Positions 27,077-38,500 of a stretch of DNA of 64,000 bases are shown piece after piece. The notes beneath the pieces were generated by a model. The model did no database searches. It worked only from the letters and a program-made list of their open reading frames with translations, and had not been told where the DNA came from. Made by a program: the position numbers and the translations under genes. How positions within the stretch are numbered: position 1 is the first letter of the stretch; each line of letters begins with the position of its first letter. The DNA is taken from contig NW_019211454.1 of assembly GCF_002443255.2 (NCBI RefSeq), positions 36,057,877 to 36,121,876 of the forward strand. Direction: 5' to 3'. The DNA is from Varroa destructor (taxonomy: Eukaryota; Arthropoda; Arachnida; Mesostigmata; Varroidae).

Positions 27077-27178
27077 ATGGCGACGAGTGCGGACAAACAA
27101 GGAATCGGCACTCCAGAGCGCGTCAAGACCGCGTCGCGGCTAGGGTACAGACAAATGCGTGACTGCGTGAGTCAATGA
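27077..27178 (+). CDS. Possible short ORF or first coding exon
   Basis: An ATG with an acceptable context (accataATGG) opens 33 codons to a TGA in a GC-rich island. The codons look coding-like, starting MATSADKQGIGTPERVK. A donor-like GTGAGT follows the 30th codon (GACTGC then GTGAGT at 27167), so it could be a first coding exon spliced onward in phase 0. No family is recognised and no partner exon was found. Confidence 0.22.
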   Translation: MATSADKQGIGTPERVKTASRLGYRQMRDCVSQ

Positions 27179-28441
27179 CGAAGGAACAAAGCAGTGGCTG
27201 AACCGAAACTGCTATGTGAAGGTAGCAGGTTCGACAGTAGAGGGAAAGTGGTCGCCAGTTGACGAGATTGATAAGCTCCATTGTGTGGACTTCAATTGGA
27301 CACCTAGATAGGGCGGCTGCTCACAGAGACGGAGCAGCTTTTGAAGAGATGCTAAGAAACACTATTTATGCACAAAACAGCCGCAGCAGCGGTAGACGCA
27401 GACGCATAAACTGAAGAAGAAAAAGAAAAACGCCAACGGAAATTCTTCTGAGAGAGGCAACGAAAGTGAGCCTTGAGCGAGATAGACAGGCGCAACCAAC
27501 TGATCGTTGGCGAACGTCGTTTCGACAAGGTTCAGACGGCGTCAACAGCGGCGGCGGTGGCGGTGGCAGGACCAGCGGGAGCCGAACGGAGCAGCATGAG
27601 AATGTCTAATAAAATTTTTAAATGTACTCAAATAGCAAAAATGCAACATCTGATCAACGACAAGCTGTAACAAGATTCAATTAGTTAAATTTGAACGCTA
27701 TAGATAGAATCCAAAGGATTCTTTAAGTTTGCAAATAAAACTATAGGCGGTTGGTCACTGCGTCCTCGCATGAACATAAATTCTAATAAATAATACGATA
27801 TGAAAAATAATAAATAAAACGAAATTAATAAATACACTAAACATATATAGATGACGATGGAAACACGCCAATTAATCTAGAACTGCTAGCACGCAGAAAG
27901 GTTGAATTTGATTCGTAAATCGTTAAGGCTGTATACGTCATTACTCGAACCTTGCAGGCTTTTAAACAGAACTGCAAAAAAAAAGCGCTTGACGCGAAAA
28001 TTATAATTGGTGGGATCACACGTTAGATACAAATCGTTCTAGCAAAAAAACACGGCTGCATTTCGATGCATGCGACTCAGGACCGTCCCTGTCTATACAT
28101 TATCAATTTTTATTTGATAACCCTTTAACTGAAGACGTGACGCAAACATCACGTTACGTTGCGCTATGTCCGATAAAAGGGAACTGTTCGACTGATATAG
28201 ACATCAAAGAGCTATTATGATTATCACTTTTACTACTGCAGTGATGGCCATATGATTGTGCGGTCGAAACGTGAGGCGTTTGTCTATCTGCATATACAAA
28301 AGATCAAAACAACTCCAAATAGTATCCACTAAGATTTGATGCAGACTACAATATCGTTTACAATGCGAAAAATGGATGTCGCTTCTACAGCTGTGTTTCT
28401 ATTTCCATGAAGGCCCAACAGAAATAAAGCCACTAAGCAAC

Positions 28442-28444
<3 letters not shown>

Positions 28445-28476
<32 letters not shown>
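28445..28476. repeat. (AT)n microsatellite
   Basis: About 16 AT units without interruption. Confidence 0.9.
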
Positions 28477-28478
<2 letters not shown>

Positions 28479-29295
28479 ATTACGTAGCTGTTGTTGGCGT
28501 CGTTCGTCAATTTTAGTTTTAGCGGCCTGTACAAAACAACACAGGATAAGGGGATATATGGAATGACACCGAGATGAACGGTTAGAGGGGACGGAGGTCC
28601 TTGAACAGCAGGACGTAAACGGCCACGTCAAGCCGTTAGTATTTGTCATCGGCCGAGAACCCGCTATCCACTTGCATCTGCAGCTACTGATGTTGCTGTT
28701 AGTATATCGGAAGGAGTTGGTCGTGGTGCTCAAGATTTGCCGACGCCATCGTAACTGCACCGGTATCAACAACGACAATTACGGCGACTAAGAAAACGTC
28801 GACGACAGGCGGAGATGTGTGGATGCCTGTTCGCCCGACTGTCTTTCCGTTCGTTGTTCGGTTGTGGCCGACGAGAGCAATTTCAGAAGCAGAACAGAAT
28901 TTCAACCGCCCAGAGCGAATATCATCGGCATCATTTTCGTCATCAGCAACTTAAATAGCAATGGCACCGCTACGACATTTACCATCATCATCACCATCAT
29001 TACTGGTGCTGTCAGAATGGAGAACGACAAAGTGGACAAAGAAACAGAAAATGAAAGAGGCTAACCTGGACACATACAGAAGAAACCCTTTTTGGCGGGT
29101 GTTCGCCGTCGGGTGGTCAGGAAGTGGGGATGACGCCGGCGGACTGAACAGAGCAAGGGGGGAGTGGATAAAGCAATAGTTATAGCTGACTTGTGGAGGC
29201 GCGAAACAGCCAAAAAAAAACGTTACGATCGAGCAGACCAACAAGCATAGCGCTACTGCTTTTCTTCCTGATGTCACGTTGACGAGTGTGGTCGC

Positions 29296-29324
29296 ACTGA
29301 CACGCACCGTAGTGTACTATATAG
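29296..29324 (-). promoter_or_regulatory. Candidate minus-strand core promoter (TATATAG plus TCAGT)
   Basis: On the minus strand CTATATAG is followed about 25 bases later by GTGTCAGTGCG, which matches the arthropod initiator TCAGT. The downstream minus-strand DNA (28.5-29.3 kb) is a GC-richer island, as expected of a first exon. The TATA to initiator spacing is a few bases shorter than usual and I see no downstream promoter element, so this is a suggestion only. Confidence 0.25.
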
Positions 29325-30509
29325 TTGGAATAGATGGAGGCAGATGCTGCTCTTCTCTCGTACCAAATCCAAAACTTTAAGAAATGAGAAGGGAATCAAA
29401 AACAAAACAGAAGGGCCAAAGAAAAATAGGCGCTGACCAATTCATATGCTGTTGTAGAACTTTCGCGTGCCCCTAGCAGCAGAAGATGATAGCGAATAAT
29501 AATATGCCAATCGTATTTAAAATAAAGAACAACTGTATCAAGAATATTACCATAATGGTCATAACTACATAATCTTCCTTATCAACAATGACAGTGTGTT
29601 ATATTGAAGCGAATTAAGACGCGTATTTGTAACGGCCTGCATAGAAATGCCATTTGCGAGATGTTCTACGTAATAGATGGTATTGGCAAAAGTTATTCAA
29701 CAAAACATATTGCTCTGTATCGAACTGATGAACAAATGAGCACCGGCTTCAATAGTCCATACAGCATACTTACATGTGACAAAATAACTATGTTTTATAT
29801 GAAAACAAAATAAAAAGTTGTGCTTTGCGTTATACTGTATTAAAAATCGCACAATCCCACACAGTCAACAGCATATACTAGATGATAGGTTTGATCAGGC
29901 GGAATAATTATTACATAATCGATTCTCAGTGCTTTGCTGTTCTTGATGCAGAGCTGTACCGGATGATGTTAGACACACTACCGTAAAGGGTAGTATTTAT
30001 CTCAGGGTCTTAATATTCTTTAGGTTCGAACCTCATAGCTTAAACGCCAAAGTTGTTAGCAAGGGAAGCAATCTAAATGCACGTACAGTATATAGAACAT
30101 AATTTATAGTTACACACTTTTGATCAATATACTCGGCATATTCACTCCGAACAATACGCAAGTAGATTTATTGACTAGAGGCTAAGAAGTCAGCGATAGC
30201 GGCACGTATAATAGCTCATATCATATAAACGGTTGTCTCCCTAACAGTGCAGAAATAACGTGTTTGCCTCTTGAACTTGAAAACATGTGGTGCTCCTAGT
30301 TAGGAACCCGATATAGATATACTTCGTTTCGTGCTGGAAGCCAACTGTTCGAAATAATGCCTTATCGTTCTTACCACATATGGAACTCGTAATATTTATT
30401 TTCTATTGTACTTATGAAGTCTTTAAATATGTTAGCTTTCTTGAACTTCTCATCTTTAAATGGAAACAGCAACTTTATATTTTTAACTAATCTGAGAAAA
30501 CAATATTTC

Positions 30510-30534
30510 AACTTGAAAACAACGTTTTCAAGTT
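30510..30534. repeat. Small perfect inverted repeat
   Basis: AACTTGAAAAC and its exact reverse complement are separated by three bases. It is AT-rich and has no nearby feature to explain it. Confidence 0.7.
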
Positions 30535-31274
30535 AATAACTAAACTGACAAATTACTGAAACAAAGTACGTTAAAACCGAGGCGGTACCGATCATTACCG
30601 AATTAAACGAATTATTGTACAAACATGCTGTAATATGACATTCGTTTTGAGGTACCATATCTTTAAGCCTCCCAGCTTCGGCAGTGGCGGATTCACTATT
30701 TTCAGTGCTCGTTTCATTTAAGAAGTGTGGACTTCGGTAAGAAAATCGTGCTCTTGTTGCTCATACTGATCTGTGGCACCATCTACAAGATACCCGCGAT
30801 TCGCCTTTACCGTTCTCGCAAGACATTGCCTTAATATATTTATTACACTGAAGTGATATGTATCTACGTGATCATAAAAAGATAGGTCATTATTGTGAGG
30901 GTTGCAGCTAAACGAAATGAGCAGCTTCATTATCCGTCAAACGTCGACTTCCTCATACTCGTTAATGTAGCTAAAAAACAAAAATCTCATGGGGTTCGAC
31001 CTGTATGAGTCCACTTTAACTTTTTACACAGAAATGCATTTTTTGTCCATCTGGATATATTTATACCTAATCTATTCATCTTAACATTCAATCTGTTTGT
31101 CAAATTTGCCAGACATTCAATATGGCCACTGAAGAAAAGGAAGGGGCGATCAGCCCGGTTGCGAGTGTACAGAGCACTGATGGTTTTCGAGCAGAGAGTG
31201 CAGCTGTCACATTAGTAGGGCATGTAACTTGTATGCGCTTTTTTAGGGTCTCTGAGAACATACTTCTAGTTAGG

Positions 31275-31399
31275 TCATTTACCTAAAACTTTGGAGCCGC
31301 ATCGCCGCTTGTCAATGTGTGTCCGAAAGTGCACTTTGAGGTTCGTGGCGAATGGGCGCACACATACGCCGCACCGGTGAGCTTTCTCGATTATAAAAC
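31275..31399 (-). pseudogene. Single shortened C2H2 finger, possible decayed or divergent cassette
   Basis: A minus-strand frame of 40 residues carries EKAHRCGVCVRPFATNLKVH followed by FRTHIDKRRC. This is a finger with correct Cys-X2-Cys and His-X3-His but only 10 residues between Cys and His in place of 12, so two residues are missing. A weak acceptor (CTCCATCTCGAG then GT) would put it in the common splice phase. Just upstream, in another frame, YCSYDGCSKR resembles the start of a preceding finger whose His residues are gone. A two-finger cassette broken by a frameshift explains both. A functional single-finger exon with unusual spacing is less likely. Confidence 0.4.
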
Positions 31400-32786
31400 C
31401 TCGAGATGGAGTTCAAGCAATCAAGTTTTGGAGACCTAGCTGATTCCCTACGTTTACTGCAACCGTCGTAACTGCAGTACCATGGTATCATGATAATATC
31501 AATATTAATAAGGTCATCTATACAAAAGTATTTAAAAAAAGCCATAGAGGCAATCCTATCAAGCTTGCAATGTCTTATTACTTACAACCTCATCGCGTAT
31601 TGGAACCCCATTTTTTTTACACTTAATTTAGGCAAAATAGTTTGCTTTAATTACATACTTAGAACTGTAGTGAGACAATGTATATGTGTATTAGTTATCG
31701 GCGGAAACAACATGCCGCAAGATGAGGTGCGGAAGCGTGAACGTCAACACAAGACGTAAGCACATTTTGTTCATTTTTGATTTGAAGGTTGGACAAAGGA
31801 CAAAAAAATATTTATTAGGCAAAGGTGGTTGGAATACAGAAAAAAAACGAAGACACAGTTGACCAGGCTTTGCTTTTTTCAATGCCATTTCCAAGTATGC
31901 AATTTTTGTTGGGTAAAAGCTAGTTAGACAGTAAACGTACAACATACGATAAGGCTATAGCGATCACAATGTAATTTGCTTTCCTAACCAAACAAGTTAC
32001 TCCTTCCGACTATCTTTACCTAAGTTTAGGAATGCTATCGAACCTTCCGATATATGAGTTTCGGAATATCAAATTTTAATAGAGCATCTTCTCATGCTAT
32101 ATCCAACGTTTAAACCTTGGTAAGCCTTGTAAAAATGGACCTACAGCGAAATCCAGCTTTATTTCCGTAGCTCAAGGAAAACTTGTAACACAAAAAATAT
32201 AAATGTCTTTATAACTATTGGTCTGTAGTGTACTAGTGTAGGTCAGCTTAGAGGAAACAATCTTGTACTGTGCACCTGCAAAGCCAAATAAGTGTTATAA
32301 ATAGTGATCACTGTAAGGAGCACAGCCGTTTCATACGCACGAAATAAACGATAGGGAACTTGAATGACATAGTGCAAACCGAAAGTGGTTGTAATTGTAG
32401 TGATGTATTAACAATCAGTAACCACATAATAAAAACAGAAGTCGTAATAGGAAGAACAAGATGTATGCTTATATGGGCGGCCATGACCGAGTGTCAACAC
32501 ATATTCTCACTCCGCGAGTTACGTGTTCATCGTCTCGATAACTTCTATAATTAGTTCTTTGTTATTATTTGAGTAAGTAATCAAAATATTATAGATCCGG
32601 CAGCTAGGGATAATTAGCTAGTTGCCAGCATGTTACTGAATTGCAGAGCTGTAATCACGTTGAATGATGGAGCACTTACACCTCACGTAACTTTCGCAGT
32701 TAAGGAAAATGTGGATGGTACAAAAATCTACATAAATGGCGGTATATGGCTACTTCGCCAGAATTAACTCTGTGCCCCTAATAGAT

Positions 32787-32789
<3 letters not shown>

Positions 32790-32833
<44 letters not shown>
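32790..32833. repeat. (AT)n microsatellite, about 22 units
   Basis: This is the longest uninterrupted AT dinucleotide run in the window. It lies 117 bases before the perfect inverted repeat. Confidence 0.95.
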
Positions 32834-32835
<2 letters not shown>

Positions 32836-32949
32836 CGTCAATACATTAATATAGATATTTGTTTCCGATTAAACTGCTACTGCAGAGAAGCTTAGAATAC
32901 TCAACAATATGACAGAGTTGCTTAGTTGTATGAAATCTACGATAAATCT

Positions 32950-33025
32950 ACTATAATAGTTACACAGTTGTTATTAAACAGGACGATTTAGTCCTGTTTA
33001 ATAACAACTGTGTAACTATTATAGT
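32950..33025. repeat. Perfect 35-bp inverted repeat with 6-base loop
   Basis: The left arm at 32950-32984 (starting ACTATAATAG) is the exact reverse complement of the right arm at 32991-33025 (ending CTATTATAGT). The loop is GATTTA. There is no mismatch. Transcripts from either strand would form a 35-bp hairpin. There is no transposase nearby and no second copy that I noticed. It could be a foldback element, a small-RNA precursor, a recent palindromic duplication or an assembly fold-back. Confidence 0.95.
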
Positions 33026-34414
33026 GGTAAAATCGTACTCATAGAGAAATTTGTCGTATGGACAATAAAGTTAGAGCAACATATAGAAGCGTCTAAAGTT
33101 AGATCCAATACATCGCTCCCTGAAACGCTTTATACGGAGTATCTGTGCTATTAGTTAGTTCTTTAAAATACGCCTGGCGGTCTCAGTTTCGTCCGCAAAT
33201 TTTCTTTTTATTTTTTGTTTTGCCAATGACTGTCGAAATAAGTGATCCATAGCTCCAATCCCAGGGTATGCCAGATACGATTAGAGCGATGAAAAAACAT
33301 TTCAAAAGTACCTGCCTGAGCAAAATCCGACAAAACTACGACGTCAGCGACGCTGTTCTAAGGGTTCATCTTTAATTTCAGTAGCACTTACGTTCTTAAC
33401 GTAAAAAGCTGTCGTTGTATCATACTAGGATGACAGCATACAACTTGTCCTGGGTTCTTCTTCCTTCCTGGTTTGCTTAGATAATCGAACAGTTGCACTT
33501 GAATGCTGATATCTACCGAAAAAAATCGCCGTCCTTTTCTTTTCTTTCTACTTTTCACTTGAGTCTAGAAAGCGTCAATGCTAATAGAGCGTCATGTCAA
33601 GCACATAACTGGATAGCATATTGAAATTACACCGAAGATTCCTTGCTAGTCCTATTTAGTCCTACTGCTGGACCTACCCTAGAATTCATATAAATCGTGC
33701 ACTTTCCTTTTAAACACTGAAGACCGTTAATGTCTACGACTTGTAGGCATCCCTGTCTGACCCGAAGCCGGATCGCCACCTCGCTCATCTAGTCTGAATG
33801 CTTAAAACTCCTATAATAAATTTGCCTGACACGAGGAACGAGAACAATAATAGTGTAATTTTGCGCGGTTAGCCCCTAACCTGATCTTCCCTTATTGGCA
33901 CATGTTGTTTATAGATGTGCATTAAAGAATCTGAACCCGAACCTTTCTGATATAGGTATCCAAATACTGCTTTTCAATTAGCTGGCTCATGGCCGTGTAT
34001 TAATAGATAAGTAGTGTTCACTTAAAGATTATTATATAGTACACACGGCATCGTTAAAAAATACGCTTTTACTTTATTTTGTTTTTAATTTCTCTATCGA
34101 TAAAAGCTATACTCGCAGCTGCTATCGTAGCGGCTGTAACATTCGAAACCTTCGCTAGGTAGAATAATGGGTCTTTCGGAAAAAATTATAACATACAGGC
34201 GTACAGGATTTTGCCACATTGGCTGCTACAACGATGTATAGGTGTAAGTGTTGCAACACGAACAACGACTGCTAGCCGCTGATCACACGCAAACACCCAC
34301 ACAGTATTATTCACACAACGAATGAATGTTATACAAATGAGACCATTATAGCAATTTATTGATCCTATTGTATCATCATTATCTCTATATTCTGGTCTCA
34401 TGCAGAACAATTCT

Positions 34415-34633
34415 CTATATAGAAATAGAATGTGACCAGAAGAAGGTAGAAGCACGAGTACAGTGGTAAAAGTCGTTTGGTTGGGGGCCGATGGAGCAGT
34501 CGCCGTTGGCTGCGGATGAGGCTGCTTTTTCTTCGGAAGAGAAAGAGGTTGCCCCGTTTGCCTTGGTTAGCGTACTAACTGACTCGAGTTGAGAATGGAC
34601 GACCATATTTGCCACCACTGATGCTGCTGTCAC
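34415..34633 (-). other. Coding-like Ser/Ala-rich open segment
   Basis: The minus strand is open for 72 codons with GC-ending codon use above the local background. The product is Ser, Ala and Thr rich, with an SSEEKAASSAANG part, as in linker regions of transcription factors. A weak CAG acceptor before TGGTGGC would give the common phase. No donor with a good consensus was found, so its place in a transcript is unknown. Confidence 0.25.
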
Positions 34634-35022
34634 TGCTATTAGTTAGCCAGTTTTCGCGCCTATGCAGCTGCTAAGCTCATCGCATTCACCTGCGTCAGTT
34701 CTCGACGATGCTCGCCGCTGAGCAAAAAGGAAGATCACAATTACATAACAACGACAATTCGTAGTTTTTATTATACTCATTTATTATCGTTAATGTGAAA
34801 CAAGCGGCAACGTAGGCTTGGCTTTAAGGTCAGTGAGTTACAAGCAAATAGGAGTGGCGACTTGATGCGCCCATATATTATAATGCTGTTTGATATTTTT
34901 GTTCACTTAGATCATTAAATTGTCGTTCACGGGACTATATTGAAGTCATTTAGGCAAACAGCACGTTTTGTTGATGACGGTTGTTTCCTCGCTTGTTAGA
35001 CAGCCTAAAATTAGTAGTATAC

Positions 35023-35032
35023 TTTATTTATT
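35023..35032 (-). terminator. Overlapping minus-strand AATAAA signals
   Basis: Two overlapping TTTATT hexamers on the plus strand give AATAAA on the minus strand, about 300 bases beyond the stop of the 35331-35521 candidate exon. Confidence 0.35.
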
Positions 35033-35330
35033 TATACTTGGTAGTTCGAATCCAAAATCTGATTGCAAAATTACCTTTGAACAAACACTGAAAACTAAAA
35101 GAGAACTTTCAATATTAAATGTTTTTTTTTACTTTATAAGTTCTGAACAGAATAAGGTTTGCAGTTATTGCCTAAAAAAGTTGGTGTTTGACAGTTCTCA
35201 AGAACACAGCTCAGAAGTGGTCTAGTTTTACTAAAAAAAGGAGATATTAAAATCCAGATGCCTGAAAAGCTTGAAACATCCAAGTTGATTTATGAGAACG
35301 GTCCTTGCGGATGGAAAAATAGATCGCAGA

Positions 35331-35521
35331 TTAGTTGGCGTAAAACGTATTTTCGGTGTATACATCGTAGAATGTTTCTTGCAGATTCTTAGATCTTGGC
35401 AACAGCAGCTGTGTTGTGTTGCCTTCCCGCTTGGAAAGGTTGCTCACTGAATCTGGCTCAATGGACTTTTGTAAGTTGATGCAAGTTACCCCCAATAATA
35501 AAATGGTTGCCGCGGCCCAGG
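35331..35521 (-). CDS. Candidate non-finger terminal exon with hydrophobic start
   Basis: A strong acceptor (TTTGCTTTCCACAG then CC) is followed by 62 codons to a TAA, in the same splice phase as the finger exons. The product starts with a hydrophobic segment (WAAATILLLGVTCIN), then a polar region with LSKREGNTTQ and a Tyr/Phe-rich end. The hydrophobic stretch followed by a Lys-Arg site could belong to a secreted peptide precursor, but no ATG precedes it. As a terminal exon it would give an isoform without zinc fingers, a type known among lola-like genes. No family match is recognised. The acceptor quality and codon use are the main support. Confidence 0.4.
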
Positions 35522-38500
35522 CTGTGGAAAGCAAATTCAATTAGACAGAATAGTTTACACTTGAATTAGGGGCAGCTATTCATACAGACACGTCTTTGCG
35601 CAGGACTTTGGTCCACATTTACTTTCTAGCCTCAACGTTTGATGAAATATTCAATCCCTTGAACGGTACAACGTACATGCGACGTCTTCTACAGGGCTTG
35701 TGCTACGTTTTGTACTACTACTACTACTATAAAACGTTGAGCCCAGATGACCGAAAATAATACGGTTTCGATAATTTGATAGAATGAAATAGTTTTTTTT
35801 CTCGCTACCTACAACTATATCTATAAGTGTATGAAGTTATTTCGAATATATGAACTACCTACCCTCATCGCTACTGTGCCTGCATACGGTCTTCGATCCA
35901 CGAGGTTGTAATGGATTCACTATATTGCTGTAATAATCATTACAACCATTATCATTTAGTGAACTAAGCTTCTCGATGTTGATTACACGAAATGTGCAAG
36001 AAATTCGTTTTAAAAACAATTCTAGGTTTTAGCTCGAGCCAACAAAAAAGTTCTGGTGGTAGCTTATTTGCCCAAGTAAAGGTAAAGATAGCATCCGGAA
36101 AGCAAAATCAATCAGCGTATCAAAACGAATGTGAAACAATTTCCAAAATACTACAACTCTCCTAACTTAAGACGTTAATTCAATATTGTAAATTAATTCG
36201 ATATTTTGTTCAACAAAAACAGACTGCAGTTTACCTTGCCGCTTTCTGCTGTAGTTCAGTTAATTTACGAAACTTGACGCTAGTGCATTAACAATATTTT
36301 TTAGTAGATAAAGGTATACATTTTTTTGAGAATCTTGCTTAAATCGTACTCATGGATGGATAAAAAGGCACTTAATACTATTTATGATTGACATTATTGG
36401 ATCAGATAAAAACAACGTCAAACATACGATCTCCTTTTCCTTATTGTCATCTTCAGCTTAAATACGTTCGCTTCAACAATTCGCGGTTTATGACCCGTCA
36501 TCACTAGCGACACAGCGATAGTCTCTGTCGATGTTCGGCCCAACCAAACCGTGACCACTATTGCAGACCTCAATCTTCTTATTCTAGATGTTATGCCACA
36601 TCACCTTTTGTCTGTATATAGTTTTTTTTAAGGAAACGAAAAAACAAAGTGGAATAATTGAATCACCAAAGGTAACTTCTATAATTATACGGCTAGTGTG
36701 TACCGTATGTTTCTTTGTCTTTATTTTTTAGAAAAAAAACCACAACACAGATAAAAATAATTTAAAAAATTTCCTTGAACGAATTATTTACTTTCTTACA
36801 ATAGATGTTCATTACATAATGCTATTATCAATATCACTGAAAACGTAAGATAGGTGTGTGGTGGAAAGTTCGTAACATGCAGCATCGTCACAAAACCCAA
36901 CAGATAATTTGTCAGTAATAGAATAAGCTTTTATCAAGGCTGAAACATTACTTGTAAGTTCCAATTTTTTTAGTAAGTAAAAATCCATACAGATAGTTAT
37001 ATATAGGCGAAATCCCGGTTATAGCCTTTACAGCAAGCCCTAATTACATATATGTTATGAACAATTTTCGACGCTTTAGTTCGCAAGCACAATTACTACT
37101 TAGATGCATAGTACTTCTATTTGAACCGACTCGGACGAACTTCTTCCGTTGGGAAAAAATTAAGTTTCGTGTCAAAACACTAAGTGAAATAAAGAAAAAG
37201 ATTATGAGTAAGTATGCAGAGAAAGGTAGTTCGAAAAAACGAAAAAATTGCCTGAAAAGTCTACTATCAATCCCCAAACGCCAATATAACCATCAAGCCG
37301 ATGTCTAGCTTTAGCTACCTGCCGGCACCGCTAGCATAAGAAAAACCGAAGCGAACGGACAAGCGCCGCGCCGACCAAGCGACACCGAAATGCAATACAC
37401 TCGTGAACAAACAGAGCCAGGGTCATCATCAACACGATAATAATCATCAGCATCATTGCCATCAGCACCATTATTATCGCAAAAATTATCAGGAGAAATT
37501 GCAGCGTAAGGCGAAAAGAATATATTATATTGTACGCATGTATGAGGGATATGTTGCAATGTCAGTGTTAACAGCTATGTTCATATTCTGGTGTTTTTTT
37601 CATCTTGTGCCATCACATCTCCTGGTTAACACGACAAGGTAATTGCATTCGTGTCGAATGTAAAAAGTTGTTATCGAAAAATTTACAAAAAACAGCTCTG
37701 GTCTTCGGCGCAACCTTCAGAAATAGCGAAATTCAACTGAAAAACAAAGCTTATTGCCATCGCAATATTTAAAGCTCACTTGTGCTTGGCAAATGTCAGG
37801 GGATGTTTCCCTCGAGTAACCTAGATTGACAGTATTAAAATAGTTTCAGTAACTTATACCTTAAGTGTTCACTGTAGAAAATTATGGAGAGACTCAACGA
37901 CTGCTTAATCCAATATGAAAACATGATTGGCAGGCGTCTGCAGACAAAAAAAAAAAATTGATTTTCTTGCTAGGCCATAAATTACTTGATTATTAAACTG
38001 GTTGAGTGTTAATATTGGGATATGCACAAGATTTACTGTGATATAGACGGTGTTTAGGTTTGAAGATAAACTAATAATGGTGACAATTTTTCTTCCAATA
38101 AAGTTTGACAATAATGTGCAACAAATAATTTACCAAAAATTACCACGTAACTATTGGTACAATAACAAAAATCCTGGGTCCACACTTCGGTAAAGATTTA
38201 GTACAAAACTATAACAAAGTGCTTATTATATGTGAATGACCCCTATTATTGATAAGCCACAATTTACGAGAACTACATCGGTTTATGATATGACTTCAAC
38301 TCGTTAGTATACCAGTACTTCGGCGGTTATTATCTCTGTAGGCAAGAATTTATGCATGATATTGTAAATGCTATCATTCTGTAGGCACGGACTATGGACG
38401 CGGCTTGCTTAATCAAGCCCCACATATAAAAAGATCACAAGAACCACGACTTAGTAGGAACAGAACGCTTCTTAAATGCACAACCGTAGCGAAAATAAGT

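Larger units (their letters stand above)
22175..31274. other. 9-kb stretch with GC-richer islands
   Basis: No recognised protein domain. Three islands (about 23.5-24.6, 27.0-27.6 and 28.5-29.3 kb) are GC-richer and carry GCTGCTG or GGCGGTGGC-like repeats with many short overlapping frames on both strands. They look more like 5' UTR, promoter or first-exon sequence than like coding exons. A (TA)n run is at 28445-28476 and a small hairpin at 30510-30534. Confidence 0.45.
31400..35330. other. Intronic stretch with repeats
   Basis: AT-rich. It contains the long (TA)n at 32790-32833, the perfect inverted repeat at 32950-33025 and a coding-like minus-strand segment at 34415-34633. I see nothing else. 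Confidence 0.5.

Noticed and set aside
28443..29307. Overlapping frames in the GC-rich island
   Set aside because: Open on both strands, low complexity, no start context or domain.
32260..32280. Minus-strand TTTGCAG acceptor with about 33 open codons in the common phase
   Set aside because: AT-rich codons and no domain; one in three acceptors matches the phase by chance.
35041..35062. GTTCGAATCC resembling a tRNA T-arm
   Set aside because: No matching A-box or acceptor stem nearby.
36650..36664. TGGAATAAT giving KWNN as in BTB domains
   Set aside because: A stop codon follows at once and no further BTB sequence is present.
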